A model generated the notes under the pieces. It was not told the DNA's origin. It saw only the letters and a list, made by a program, of their open reading frames with translations, and searched no databases. A DNA stretch of 47,227 nt from Nitratireductor sp. XY-223. GTDB lineage: Bacteria > Pseudomonadota > Alphaproteobacteria > Rhizobiales > Rhizobiaceae. The DNA lies in contig NZ_SPNT01000018.1 of the NCBI RefSeq assembly GCF_004959855.1, positions 1 through 47,227 of the forward strand. The letters run 5' to 3'. This document shows positions 8,783-18,500 of the stretch, piece by piece (position 1 is the first letter of the stretch; each line of letters opens with the position of its first letter). A program made the position numbers and the translations under genes.

Positions 8783-9133
8783 ATGCTGAGATGGCTGAAA
8801 AAGACGCGTGAAGGACATGGTTGTAAGACCTACTGGCTGCATCGTATCGGCACCCTTACCGCTATTGGTTTGCTCATCTATTGGTGGCGCGCAGCGAAAC
8901 ATTTCATCGACAGCCTAAATGCCGGGCTGGAAGGTTGGGTGAAAAGCGGCTCCTTTTTCCTGGGCTGGATCGAGGGTCTTTGGAGTGCAGTGGAGTTTGC
9001 GCTCGCGCAACCAATCTATCTTATTCAAGTCGCTGTCTGTTGCGCGATCGTCACGGGCAAGGAGGCTCCAAGGTCAAATTCACCCGGACTGATAAAGACA
9101 ATGCTGGTCACGCATTTTCTTCTTCGCAAATGA
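8783..9133 (+). CDS. Small membrane protein beside dotA
   Basis: 116 aa, no family recognised. It has a basic N-terminus (MLRWLKKTREGHGCKTYW), a membrane segment near residues 21-36 (IGTLTAIGLLIYWW), an amphipathic middle, and a second hydrophobic stretch near 72-90 (ALAQPIYLIQVAVCCAIV). The ATG at 8783 is preceded by GAAAGG; an in-frame ATG at 8702 would add 27 residues with no membrane character. It ends 23 bases from the convergent dotA end. Position after dotB suggests a small transfer-system component, but this is inference from context. Confidence 0.5.
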   Translation: MLRWLKKTREGHGCKTYWLHRIGTLTAIGLLIYWWRAAKHFIDSLNAGLEGWVKSGSFFLGWIEGLWSAVEFALAQPIYLIQVAVCCAIVTGKEAPRSNSPGLIKTMLVTHFLLRK

Positions 9134-9156
9134 GTCCGGAGGAAGACAGCTCGGTT

Positions 9157-11445
9157 CTAACCCTTCGTGTCGGTCTTTTGGGCTTTGTTGGCTAGATACC
9201 GTTGGTATTTTTCCTTTCCCCTTGCTCCCAGTTTTTGAGTGCCTCCACTCCCGGCAGAACCAAGCTGAAAGCTGCCCCCGGCTCCAAGAACGGTTGTCCG
9301 AGCGGCGGTGGCGGCGGCCAGATCGTCGCCGATCCCATCAATCCACTTAAACACACGAGCCGGGAACAGATTGATCAGGCTGAACGACCAGTCGATGATC
9401 ACGACGTAGATCACGCAGACGAAAACAGTCAGCACGATCATCGTAAAGATCTGAGTTATCGTACCGAAAGAGCCCGGGTCGGCAGCCATTTGCGAGCTTA
9501 GTGCCGCGAACAGCATACCGTTGAGTGCAAAGGCACCGATCCGGAAAAGGATCATACCGATCAGGAAGCCGAACACCATCAGCATCGGGGTTAAAAACAA
9601 CATCAACAGCAATGACCAGCCTTTGCGCGATATGTTCGATGAAATTCCATGGCCATCCATGGATAGCATGGCGACCGCCCAAAGCGGGGCGGCAAAAACA
9701 GCTTCGACGACCAACAGCATGAACGCCAGGATCGCCAGCAACCAAATTATTGCGGGCAGATATGGCAGGATAAAACCAATGAACACAGCTGCGAATATCC
9801 CGATCTGAAACAGAAAGCTCGTCAGGCTCGCGAAGGTACTGGCAGCGGCACCCGCAACCGGAATGGAGGATGCCAGTGCCAGTCCACCAATCGCCCAGGC
9901 GATGTAAAACATCACCGTCGAGGAATAGGCCATCAAGCCAATCATCGGGTCGGACGTGATCGAATCCGGTGAAAGAAGGTTGACCCCCTTCAGCAGATTT
10001 GTCGGAGGAGGCAGAAAATTTTCCGGGGAAGAGGAATCATCTCCGGCATATGCGCGTTCTGTAATAAATTCTCGCATCCCAGCCTTTGCCGCGGCTTCAT
10101 TCCACGCCGAAACGCCGGCGTTATAGGATGCTCCGATACTTGCGAGGATTTTTTGGGCGTACCTGTCTGCGTTGCTTTGAAACCAATATGTTCGACCAAG
10201 TTCGTTAGCGAGGGTGTTTTGAACGCCTCCGTTTATTGACGTTGATATGAGTGTTCCAGGTGTTGCGCTCGGGAACATCGATGCCACGGCATTTGCATCA
10301 CCAGATATCTTGCTGATGAGCATGTAGTAAGAGCCCGCCATCATCCAACCGCCGGTCTTCAGATCGCCTGAAATAGCTGTTGGCGCGGATAAAGCTCCAC
10401 CGCTATCCGAACCGATGGATTGGATACGTTGGGTAATGGGGGTTCCGCTTTCGGTTTGAACCAACTGCCCCAACGCATCAGGGTTGACGATTGAGTTCAC
10501 GATCCAAGAGTGTTGCTGTCTCAGCAGAGCGAGCATTGCGCCCAGGTCAGGAATATCATCGGCTGACACCGGCTCGCGGTTCGAAATCTTGGCGACAACA
10601 GCTTCTGCGGATGGCCGCATGATGTTCTTGAGCTCGTTGATGAGCCGCTCGAAATTGGCATTTATGGATGCCATGTTCGAGGTCGGGCTGACACGTTTGA
10701 GGGCTGCGGTCGCGGCCGGCAAAGTGACGGATCCGCAAGCGCCCGTAATACCGGGCGTTGAATAGGTCATGATCCGCGGCGTGTATTCATCGATCAGCGG
10801 TGTTTCCGGCGCCGTCCGCAGGTTGCCCCAATCACCGTCACTGACCTTGTTCAGTGCGCCTCCCTTGTCGGCCTCGTGGTTATAGGCCGCCCGGCAGAAC
10901 TCCATCCGCCACATTTGCTGTAAGAACCGTGCTTCTGCGCTGGCGTAGTCGGTGCCAACAATCGGGACTTCATCGGCAATTATGAGATCAGCAGTTTGGT
11001 TCCAGAAAAACGAGCCAGTGCTGGTTCCAGCGCGTACAACATAGGAAATACCGTGTTGAATACCGTTATAGCCGTTTCCAAGCGGAATCAGGAGAGCAAA
11101 GGCGGTGAGGACGCGGATCGGAACCCAGATCGTTGATTTCTGCCCGAGAATGACGCCTTCATGCGCTGAATCGAGTGTCCCCTGGAAAATATTGTAGAGC
11201 AGAAAGATCGCGCCGATCGCGAGAAACAGGATGTTGAAGGACAGTATCAGGAGCGAAATCAACGTTCGATTGTTCGCTTCCGGGCCGGGGAACAAACTAC
11301 CGAAGATCAGATTGAAAAAGGTGTTCGACCTGTCATCCCCTTCGCCTCTGAAAATGTCAGGTACACTGATCTCTTGCGCCACTCCGACATCGGAAAGGGC
11401 AAGTGTGAGCAATCCCACGCAGGACCAGAATAGGCAGCGGTTCAT
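9157..11445 (-). CDS. dotA: DotA/TraY-like inner-membrane protein
   Basis: Polytopic inner-membrane protein of the I-type secretion system. A signal peptide (MNRCLFWSCVGLLTLALS...GVAQ) precedes a membrane segment, then the DotA/TraY hallmark SAHEGVILGQKSTIWVPIR and ALLIPLGNGYNGIQ (about residues 93-129), a long periplasmic domain (about 160-500) and a cluster of membrane helices (about 500-690) ending in a cytoplasmic tail rich in Gly and Lys. At 762 aa it is close to TraY (about 745) and shorter than Legionella DotA. It is the last gene of the leftward operon and overlaps the gene before it by four bases. Confidence 0.92.
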   Translation of the reverse strand: MNRCLFWSCVGLLTLALSDVGVAQEISVPDIFRGEGDDRSNTFFNLIFGSLFPGPEANNRTLISLLILSFNILFLAIGAIFLLYNIFQGTLDSAHEGVILGQKSTIWVPIRVLTAFALLIPLGNGYNGIQHGISYVVRAGTSTGSFFWNQTADLIIADEVPIVGTDYASAEARFLQQMWRMEFCRAAYNHEADKGGALNKVSDGDWGNLRTAPETPLIDEYTPRIMTYSTPGITGACGSVTLPAATAALKRVSPTSNMASINANFERLINELKNIMRPSAEAVVAKISNREPVSADDIPDLGAMLALLRQQHSWIVNSIVNPDALGQLVQTESGTPITQRIQSIGSDSGGALSAPTAISGDLKTGGWMMAGSYYMLISKISGDANAVASMFPSATPGTLISTSINGGVQNTLANELGRTYWFQSNADRYAQKILASIGASYNAGVSAWNEAAAKAGMREFITERAYAGDDSSSPENFLPPPTNLLKGVNLLSPDSITSDPMIGLMAYSSTVMFYIAWAIGGLALASSIPVAGAAASTFASLTSFLFQIGIFAAVFIGFILPYLPAIIWLLAILAFMLLVVEAVFAAPLWAVAMLSMDGHGISSNISRKGWSLLLMLFLTPMLMVFGFLIGMILFRIGAFALNGMLFAALSSQMAADPGSFGTITQIFTMIVLTVFVCVIYVVIIDWSFSLINLFPARVFKWIDGIGDDLAAATAARTTVLGAGGSFQLGSAGSGGTQKLGARGKEKYQRYLANKAQKTDTKG

Positions 11446-11999
11446 TTGCCGTCGTCCCTCTTGTCCGGAGGCAGGATGATCTGCACGTTTCGTGGCAGCC
11501 GCGTCGACAGGTAATCGTAGAACCCGCCAAAACGCTTCTGTTCGATGATCCAGGCGAAATAGTCCGCGCGAATTGCCCGAAACAGAGAAAACAGGAATAG
11601 CGCGATCAGCCCTATCGCAAGGAAGGCGGAGATCCGAAAAAAGACAATCCCCAACGGAACAGCGAGAATGGAAAGCAACGACGCATACTGAAACACGAAC
11701 CTTTGCTGCTGCCAGCCATGGAGTTGTTGTTCAAGATCGGTTCGCGACATGTTTTGCGACAGGTCCCTGAAACGCTCCACACCACCGTCGCGATATCGTC
11801 CACCAAATCCCTTCCAGTCGATCGGCTTTGGCTTCTGTTTGCCGGCTATATCTCCGATCCAGTCGGCTCCTGCAGTAGCAGTGGAGAAGGCTCTGTCGAT
11901 CCGGCCGCGACGAAACATCCAACCTGCCGCGCGTTGTGCTCGCCCGTGCTCTTCAGGTTTCGGTTCATTATCTCCGGTATTGGGATTATTGGATATCAC
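11442..11999 (-). CDS. TraX-like transfer membrane protein
   Basis: 185 aa, placed directly before dotA as traX is before traY in IncI plasmids. It has a hydrophilic N-terminal half, an amphipathic stretch (RFRDLSQNMSRTDLEQQL), two close membrane segments (about 105-145: FQYASLLSILAVPLGIVFF and AFLAIGLIALFLFSLF) and an aromatic C-terminal motif (FAWIIEQKRFGGFYDYLSTR). The start is taken as GTG at 11999, eight bases after the upstream stop; the frame is open further upstream but that overlaps the preceding gene heavily. Assignment rests on order and topology more than on motif identity. Confidence 0.7.
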   Translation of the reverse strand: MISNNPNTGDNEPKPEEHGRAQRAAGWMFRRGRIDRAFSTATAGADWIGDIAGKQKPKPIDWKGFGGRYRDGGVERFRDLSQNMSRTDLEQQLHGWQQQRFVFQYASLLSILAVPLGIVFFRISAFLAIGLIALFLFSLFRAIRADYFAWIIEQKRFGGFYDYLSTRLPRNVQIILPPDKRDDGK

Positions 12000-12006
12000 G
12001 GCGCAC

Positions 12007-13155
12007 CTAATCAGCCACGGGTGCGCCGGTGCCCGCCCCTTCCGTTCCATCAATCTTTGTCGACAGAATTGCTGCACTGACTGTGGCGTCACGGCGCTCG
12101 AGATTAAACCGCTCCCAGTTGACATAGAGATTGAGTGCCTGTGTCAGAGCCAATTCTCTCATGACCGCATCCGGCGACATCTTTGCCAGCTGCTGATGCC
12201 AGTCAGGATTCGGAAAACGTGAATGGACAAAAATGTCCATCGCCTGCAACTTCGACACCTTGTCTCCAACGTTGTTCGGATAAGCCGGACCGGCTGCCTT
12301 CTTTGCCCAATCCGCAAGCGCACCGCCGCCCGTGGGTGCCGCCAGATCGCCGAGATAGGTGAACACGGCATGAGAGGCCGAGCGCCGGGTCGCATCAACT
12401 TGCCGAGAGGCAATATGCGCGAGTCCGACTGTTGTTTTTGCCTCCTCTTCGGTGATGGGCTTCGGCGGTAGCGGATCGACCATATTATTCACCATGCGTG
12501 CGAAGGCCTGAGCGACTTGCTGGTTAGAAGTATCGAGCGTCATGGCTTCCGTAAGGAGGCGAACGTCCGAAGTCGGATCCGCGAATCCGCCAACATTGCG
12601 TAACGCATCTCGATCCACCACGATCTCCTGGGAGACCGCGAGGAGGCCTGCGCGCACGCCGGCGCCGGCCGCACCATTCCCGTACGATCGATTGCGAGAA
12701 AGGTTCGAAATGTCGATGCCGCCGACACCCTGGCTCGTCTGCCCGCCGCCGAAATTGAGAATGCCGGAGAGGTCGATACAACCGGACGCAGAGGGGTCGT
12801 ACCGGCCGCCCTCCGCCAGCGCGCGAATTTTCTGACGTTCCCGCAGAACGGCGTTTTGATCCCGTCCTTCAGCAATCCGTCGTGCTGCCTCCGTCTCGCG
12901 CTTGGAGTATGCTGAGAGCTGCGCCACACCTTTCAAAATGCTGTCGACAATGTAGTTCCCAACGTCGGTCGTATGGTTGTTGATGTCGATGCGGGCGCGG
13001 GTGACAATGTTCTGGACACCGGCACATGAACAACGTGCCAAGGCGTCAGGCACTGAGGTCACATGGAACAGTGCTGCTCCGGTGGCGACGATACAAAGTT
13101 TCCGGGCCATGCCCCTCCAAGGCAGTAAGCCGGAGCTTTCCTTATTGGTCCGCAT
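12007..13155 (-). CDS. TraW/IcmX-like periplasmic transfer protein
   Basis: 382 aa with an N-terminal signal peptide (basic MRTNKESSGLLPWRGMARK, hydrophobic core, cleavage near PDALA-RC). The mature protein begins with Cys-Ser-Cys and is mostly helical. The C-terminal region ELALTQALNLYVNWERFNLE matches the helical pattern seen in TraW/VirB5-type proteins of these systems. The ATG at 13155 has GGGAGG six bases upstream. It overlaps the previous gene by 14 bases. The role as a periplasmic part of the I-type channel follows from position; sequence identity to TraW is weak by eye. Confidence 0.65.
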   Translation of the reverse strand: MRTNKESSGLLPWRGMARKLCIVATGAALFHVTSVPDALARCSCAGVQNIVTRARIDINNHTTDVGNYIVDSILKGVAQLSAYSKRETEAARRIAEGRDQNAVLRERQKIRALAEGGRYDPSASGCIDLSGILNFGGGQTSQGVGGIDISNLSRNRSYGNGAAGAGVRAGLLAVSQEIVVDRDALRNVGGFADPTSDVRLLTEAMTLDTSNQQVAQAFARMVNNMVDPLPPKPITEEEAKTTVGLAHIASRQVDATRRSASHAVFTYLGDLAAPTGGGALADWAKKAAGPAYPNNVGDKVSKLQAMDIFVHSRFPNPDWHQQLAKMSPDAVMRELALTQALNLYVNWERFNLERRDATVSAAILSTKIDGTEGAGTGAPVAD

Positions 13156-13423
13156 GGCCGCCCTCCCCCGCCGACGTGCTTGGTCCGCCATCTATTTGTT
13201 TCCTGCCCTGCATAATATCGTTGAGTTCATCAAGGTTGTTCCGGGTGACACCGCTTCCCTTGACGTTCGTGAGCCCGCCACCAACTCTTGGCTCTCTGTC
13301 TTCCGAAAACAGGTTCTCCGGAACCTGGAACGTCGTGAATTGGAACAGGACGAATAGTGCTACGATGACGGCAGCCACAATCGCCACCAGTACCTTGGGC
13401 CAGGCGAGTTTATTGAGCGTCAT
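13142..13423 (-). CDS. Single-pass membrane protein with VGGGLT-NNLD motif
   Basis: 93 aa. One membrane helix near residues 10-30 (VLVAIVAAVIVALFVLF) and a short periplasmic tail. The tail holds RVGGGLT-NVKGSGVTRNNLD, nearly the same as the C-terminus of the preceding gene product (RVGGGLT-INGSTVTENNLD), followed in both by six to eight residues and an Ile-rich end. GGAG six bases before the ATG at 13423 supports this start over 13435. No known family recognised; it is part of the leftward transfer operon. Confidence 0.68.
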   Translation of the reverse strand: MTLNKLAWPKVLVAIVAAVIVALFVLFQFTTFQVPENLFSEDREPRVGGGLTNVKGSGVTRNNLDELNDIMQGRKQIDGGPSTSAGEGGHADQ

Positions 13424-13985
13424 TGGGGGCTCCATAAATGTAGCGGTAAACCGCGTCGAGATTATTTTCGGTGACGGTGGAGCCGTTGATCGTCAACCCA
13501 CCGCCCACGCGGCCTCCTCCAGTGTTCAAATCGACCCCGCCGATGGCCGTCGTCGAACCGCCGCTCAATCCGCCGATCGGAAGGAAATCAAACGAAGGCA
13601 ATTGCAGAAGAGAGCTAATTTGAGCGGTGAGTTCGTTGAGCTTGTCCTGTGCGAATGAGCATATTTGGTTCTCGGCTTGCGAAACCGCGCTCTGGAAGAG
13701 GCCGGCAAGGTTCGGAACCTGAATGGCGATATCGAGATTGAGGCTCATCAGATTGTCGAGACAGCCGAGCGCTGCTATGGGCTGAGGCGGTCTGAGCGCC
13801 TCTTCACCGCGCAGCACTTCCGATTCGATGCCGGATCGTATCGCCTCGGCAAGGCCTGTTTTGACGGTGTGGGAACACCCCTGCGCCTCGGCCGGAAAGA
13901 GCTGCAATATCTGATCGGCCGCGGCGGCCGGTGCCCCGGGTCCCGCCAGTATCAGCAATAGAGCAGCAGTGCGGACTGCCTTCAT
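13410..13985 (-). CDS. Secreted protein with VGGGLT-NNLD motif
   Basis: 191 aa with a signal peptide (MKAVRTAALLLILAGPGAPAAAA-D). The mature part has three to four cysteines (QGCSHTV, ALGCLD, NQICSF), likely oxidised in the periplasm, then a Gly/Ser-rich linker and the terminal motif RVGGGLTINGSTVTENNLD shared with the next gene. The ATG at 13985 overlaps the upstream stop (TGATG). No family recognised. The repeated motif in two neighbouring proteins suggests both bind the same partner; this is inference. Confidence 0.68.
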   Translation of the reverse strand: MKAVRTAALLLILAGPGAPAAAADQILQLFPAEAQGCSHTVKTGLAEAIRSGIESEVLRGEEALRPPQPIAALGCLDNLMSLNLDIAIQVPNLAGLFQSAVSQAENQICSFAQDKLNELTAQISSLLQLPSFDFLPIGGLSGGSTTAIGGVDLNTGGGRVGGGLTINGSTVTENNLDAVYRYIYGAPNDAQ

Positions 13986-14731
13986 CACGAGCCTCCTAGA
14001 GTTTTTCTGTCGCCTTGAAACGGCGGTGTTTCGCGTATCAAAACCGGCCTTTTAGGGCCGAATCCCGGAAACCCTTGGGTCGCGCCATAGGTTCCCCCGG
14101 TACCGAAGGAATCTCCGAACCCGCCGGCATAGCTCGTGCCACTGGCACCTCCGATCCGGTTCATGATGTGCGCCTGAAGTTCCTCGTAAGAAGAAAAGCC
14201 GTTGGCCGACAAATAGCGGGACGGCAGGACAGTCGGGTCAAACCCGCTTGCCACCCAATCGTTCAAAGCGCCGGCGCCGAGAAAATGCGCGGCTGTCAAC
14301 AGGCCGCTCTCGGTGAAGGTCACGCCGCCTACTGTTTGCCCGACGAGGCCCCTGGCGGCCGACGAGAGAGAGCTCCAGTTACGGGTTGTCAGCGTGCCGA
14401 AGGCCTGGTCCTGAAGCGCGTGACCACTCGAGGTATGCAGAAAATCGTTCAGTGAGCCCACACCTTGAGATACCGATTGCGACGTCCATGAATAGCTGGA
14501 CCAGCTGCCGCGGCCACCGCCATTGTATTGCACGTATCCGAGGCTCTCGAGCGTGCCGGCCGTTATCTGATAGGCGCCGGCGGCGGTGCCACCCTGGTTG
14601 TTGAGCGCGCCGTAGTTTCCGCCCGATTCCCGGGAGCGAATGAGATCGGCATACTCATTGGCCAAAACGACAGTTGCGCAAAGCGCGAACGCGATGGCGG
14701 TTGTACCGGCAAAGAACCTGTGTCTCTTCAC
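13985..14731 (-). CDS. Lysozyme-like peptidoglycan-degrading transfer protein
   Basis: 248 aa with a signal peptide (MKRHRFFAGTTAIAFALCATVVLA-N). The mature N-terminus EYADLIRSRESGGNYGALNN, then GGTAAGAYQIT, is the lysozyme/transglycosylase pattern with the likely catalytic Glu in RESGG and the AGAYQ signature. Such enzymes open the peptidoglycan for type IV channels. The C-terminal part is Gly-rich (GGFGDSFGTGGTYGATQGF) and low complexity. The start is GTG at 14731 in a GTGA overlap with the preceding gene. Confidence 0.75.
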   Translation of the reverse strand: MKRHRFFAGTTAIAFALCATVVLANEYADLIRSRESGGNYGALNNQGGTAAGAYQITAGTLESLGYVQYNGGGRGSWSSYSWTSQSVSQGVGSLNDFLHTSSGHALQDQAFGTLTTRNWSSLSSAARGLVGQTVGGVTFTESGLLTAAHFLGAGALNDWVASGFDPTVLPSRYLSANGFSSYEELQAHIMNRIGGASGTSYAGGFGDSFGTGGTYGATQGFPGFGPKRPVLIRETPPFQGDRKTLGGS

Positions 14732-15585
14732 TTCACGGTCCCCGCGATTGAAACCGGCTGGGGTTCGATGGTTTCGAGAATGGCGCCGGTTGCGGGGGAA
14801 ATCACCGCAACGCCGTTCCGGGATAGTGTCTCAATCCCGCGGTATCCGTGTTCGTCACGCAGGGTCTTTGACACGCCAATCGCTCCGTCGATGGAGTAAA
14901 TCTTGCGAAACGACCGGCCGTCCTTGTTGACCACAAAGGCAGGACATGCGGCTTGGCCGCAATAGTATGGGGAGTTGACGACGATCACCTTCTCGCCGCC
15001 GGTCTTCAGGGTCATTTCATGGACATAAACGTCTGGCGGTCCAAAGGACGTGGCAGTCACAGCATCGATGTCCTCGCCGAGCTGTCTGTTGACCAGTTGG
15101 AGTTCCTCCTCATTGGCCCTTCGCTCTGTCACACCGTCCATGTTGACCGACGCGGCATAATTCGATCCGGTCCAATTCCATCGCCGGCCGTCTTCGACGA
15201 TCGACTTCATTCCCATCGGACCGACCGTCGTCAGACCGAGATTGTCAGTGGCCGGCCGCCGGTAGATCTCCAGCCATTGCTCATTGAAGAAGAGCGCGAT
15301 GTTGTAGCAGTCCCTCTCGCAATTGCGTCCAGTACCGACTTTCAGGAACAACTGCTCTGGGTCGTCATTCGGCTCTTCCAGCCAGACCCGGATCGCTTTC
15401 ACATATGTGAAAGTGCGCCCGTACATGCGCCGGGCAATGTTGAGTGCCGCCGTGTCGCTCTTGTCGAACGAGAGCTTCTCAACCGCCAGGCCGGTCGTGT
15501 CGATCGGTTTGTCGTCGGCGAACGCGAAGGAGAAAAAGGCTCCGCTGATGAGGATGGCGAGAAGGCTGTGGCTCAGGATTTTCAT
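14728..15585 (-). CDS. Periplasmic protein of the transfer operon
   Basis: 285 aa with a signal peptide (MKILSHSLLAILISGAFFSFAFA-D). Two cysteine pairs are visible (GRNCERDCYN and YYCGQAACPAF), suggesting disulfides, which fits a DsbC-like gene elsewhere in the cluster. The rest looks like a beta-rich domain with WxWTGSNY and repeated turn motifs. No family recognised; position matches traV in IncI-type order (after traU/dotO). ATG at 15585 in a TGATG overlap with dotO. Confidence 0.65.
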   Translation of the reverse strand: MKILSHSLLAILISGAFFSFAFADDKPIDTTGLAVEKLSFDKSDTAALNIARRMYGRTFTYVKAIRVWLEEPNDDPEQLFLKVGTGRNCERDCYNIALFFNEQWLEIYRRPATDNLGLTTVGPMGMKSIVEDGRRWNWTGSNYAASVNMDGVTERRANEEELQLVNRQLGEDIDAVTATSFGPPDVYVHEMTLKTGGEKVIVVNSPYYCGQAACPAFVVNKDGRSFRKIYSIDGAIGVSKTLRDEHGYRGIETLSRNGVAVISPATGAILETIEPQPVSIAGTVK

Positions 15586-18500
15586 CAATGAAATGCTCCT
15601 TTGACGAGTTCGTCCGCCATGCGGCTGATGACATTGGAACGTTCCGCATCGTCGACCATGCGGCCGGTGGCCATGACGGCTTCGAGCTGCATTTCGATCT
15701 CCGGTTTGGCCGATCCGCTGGGAAAGCGCCTGGCGAGGATCCGACGCGCCTCGGCGCTGCCGAGCCGCTCATAAAGGATCGAGCGCAGTGCCGTGTCTTC
15801 GGCCGTCGTCGATAGCGCCCACAATTCGATCGGTCCGAGCTGGTTGTAGAAATGCTGGACGTATGTCTGGTCCTTGAGTTTGAAAATGGCGACGATCGGA
15901 GCCCCCTCCCCCGCCTCCGGACCCGAAAGCCGTGAGATCACCGGTTTGAGTGTCGCCGGCAGATCGTATGTGTCCATCACGGTGCGCACGCTCTCGGCCG
16001 TAGGCACGTTGCACAGGAAGATGTTGGTCGCCAGCTCGCGGATCGAATGGTCGAAATCGCCGATCAGCTGGCTGGCGAGCGAAATCTGAACACCGGCCTT
16101 TCGGCCAACGCGCACATCCGCAACGACCTGGTCGCGGATGCCAAGGCCACCTGTCAGGTGGTACTCGTCAATGCAGATACGCTTGTGCATCTGGCGGTTG
16201 TTCTGGAAGCGCAGCAGGTGATACCGCATCACACCCTCGCTCAGACCGAAGTCCTTGATCTCGTCCTCGTCGAGCCAGAAGTCCGAGGTCACGGTTTGCC
16301 GGGCCATCATGTACATGACGGCGGTCTGCCGGCGGCCGCGCTTGCCGGTGGCCTCCGTGACGCCGGCGAGATCAAGAGCAATGATTCGTGCATTGGACAC
16401 GTCAAACCGGGTCGGGCTGGCCAGGATGATGAACTGTTTGATGGCTGCGGTTATCTGCCGTTGGAACGCCGACACCATCAGCTCATTGGTCGATTTGACC
16501 CGCATTTCCAGAAAAGGCTCGCGAACCGTCTCGCTGTTGGAGAGCGCGACCAGGTCGCCGAGGACCGGCACCGCAAGACGCTGCGCGAGTGCCGCAGCGT
16601 GGTATTCCTTCACCGAAAAGAGGAAGTCGGTGATTTCCCACCAGGACGTATTGTCGTCGATACCGAAGCCGTATTTCTGCAGCGTCTCGTCGACGACCAG
16701 GTCTTGTGTCGGCGCGTAGCGTTTCGGGTTCTCTTCATCGGAATAGTAACGGTAAGCCTCATCGACGCAGGCTTCCGCCAACTGCGAGATGCCGTCATAC
16801 GGCGCATCGGAATCCTCCGGCGTGCAGATCAGGCCGATCAGATTGACCAGGAATGCGCGTTCGTGGGCAAACGGGCGCCGGCAACACAGCTGCGTGTCGA
16901 ACGGGTTGACCGCGTAGCGGGCTTCCATCTTGAGGCGGTGGAAGACAGCCTCATGACGCCGGCCTGGTGGAAGCGCATCGCGGATCAGGCTGATCAGGCC
17001 GGACGAAGACGGCCCGATGTCGATGATCGAAATGCGCGGCAGGATGGCCTTGCCATCGATGGTGGCGCCGGCTTGCGGGGAAAGAGCGACACCGAGGTTG
17101 ATGGCATTCATGAGGACGGATTTGCCGGATCCGGGCGTTCCGACCATGATGTCGACCGAGGCGTTCTGTTTGGAGGACCCCGGTTGATAGGGAAATGACT
17201 TCCCGTCGGCCGTTCGAAACACGATCGATCCCCGTTCCCAGGGACAGGCAGGCCGAACGATCGGCGCCATCGCGAGGACGTCCAGCAGGTCAGCCGCGCA
17301 GCTTTCAGCTGTCGAGGAGGTCGACAGGGCAAGCGCACTCGACATGACGCAATCGAGCGGATCCCCGACCAGCGAGTTGGTGTGGGAATTGCCCCAGCTT
17401 TTGACCATTTCCTGGAGCGACGAAACCTGGGTGCGAAGCGTTGCCTCGTCGCCGGCCGGCGCCCAGGCACAGAACGAAGCACGCCACCGAACCACGGTAT
17501 TGCCGTCTCCATCGGTCTTGCGCAGCCGGTCGAATGCCTCCTTGATCCGTCCGTTGTGCGTCGGGGCGGTCCACACGAGCAGCCGTGTGAGCTGCTCCTT
17601 CAGGACCTGCCCGCTGAAACCGCTGCTTTCGATGAGGAACGAGCAGCGCCACGAGATCTTTGTACCGTTGGCGATGACCCGCTTGATGAGGTCATTGAAC
17701 TGGACGACGATTTCCGGCGGCAGCACAATGTCAAAGCCGGAAAACACCGTGTTGCCGATCCGCACGATCTTGCCGTCGACGACTTCGGCATTGTCCGGGA
17801 ACAGTTGACCTGAGAGTTTTGGCCAGACGAGATTGGACAGATCGCCGCGCCTGAAATGCCGCTCGAGTGTCGGCATGCGGATGCGCAAATAGTCTGATGG
17901 CAGAACCACCCTCCAGTCCGATTTGAGACCAAGAGTGTCCGGAGAAATCACCCTGCGAACAACATCGAGCGCGTCGTGCGCATTCAGCAGATCGACAACG
18001 ATACCGGCGGCACTGAACTCGCGACCCAAAGCATCGGTGAAACTCTCATGCCGAGTGGCAAGTCCCTGTAGAGCGCTGTCCGGTATCTGCCCTAGACTGA
18101 GCGGTGGTGCGCTGTTCAGCACATCCACACGCTTCTTCTGGCTCTGATTGCGGTCCTCTGTTGTCAATAGCGAGGGCCGCGTCCACAGGGCGAGATAACA
18201 GCGCTCTCCAAAGACACGGTGCGGCAACAGGTTGCGGCGCTCATTCAGCAGGTCATCGAGCGCAAGGTCGTTGTCTCGGGCAATCCGGGCCGTATCGTCG
18301 ATGATCGCGCCCACTTCCCGCTCTCCCAGGTCGGGCGAATGGCCGAACCAGAACTGCAATGCCAGACCGTGTCGGGCAAAGAACGGGCTGAGGCCGACAC
18401 GCAATCGGTCACAGGCCTCGGTGACATCCTGTTCGCCAGGCAGGGAGCGGAACCCGTCCAGACGAAAGACGGACACCATCGATCCGTCATCGGCGACAAG

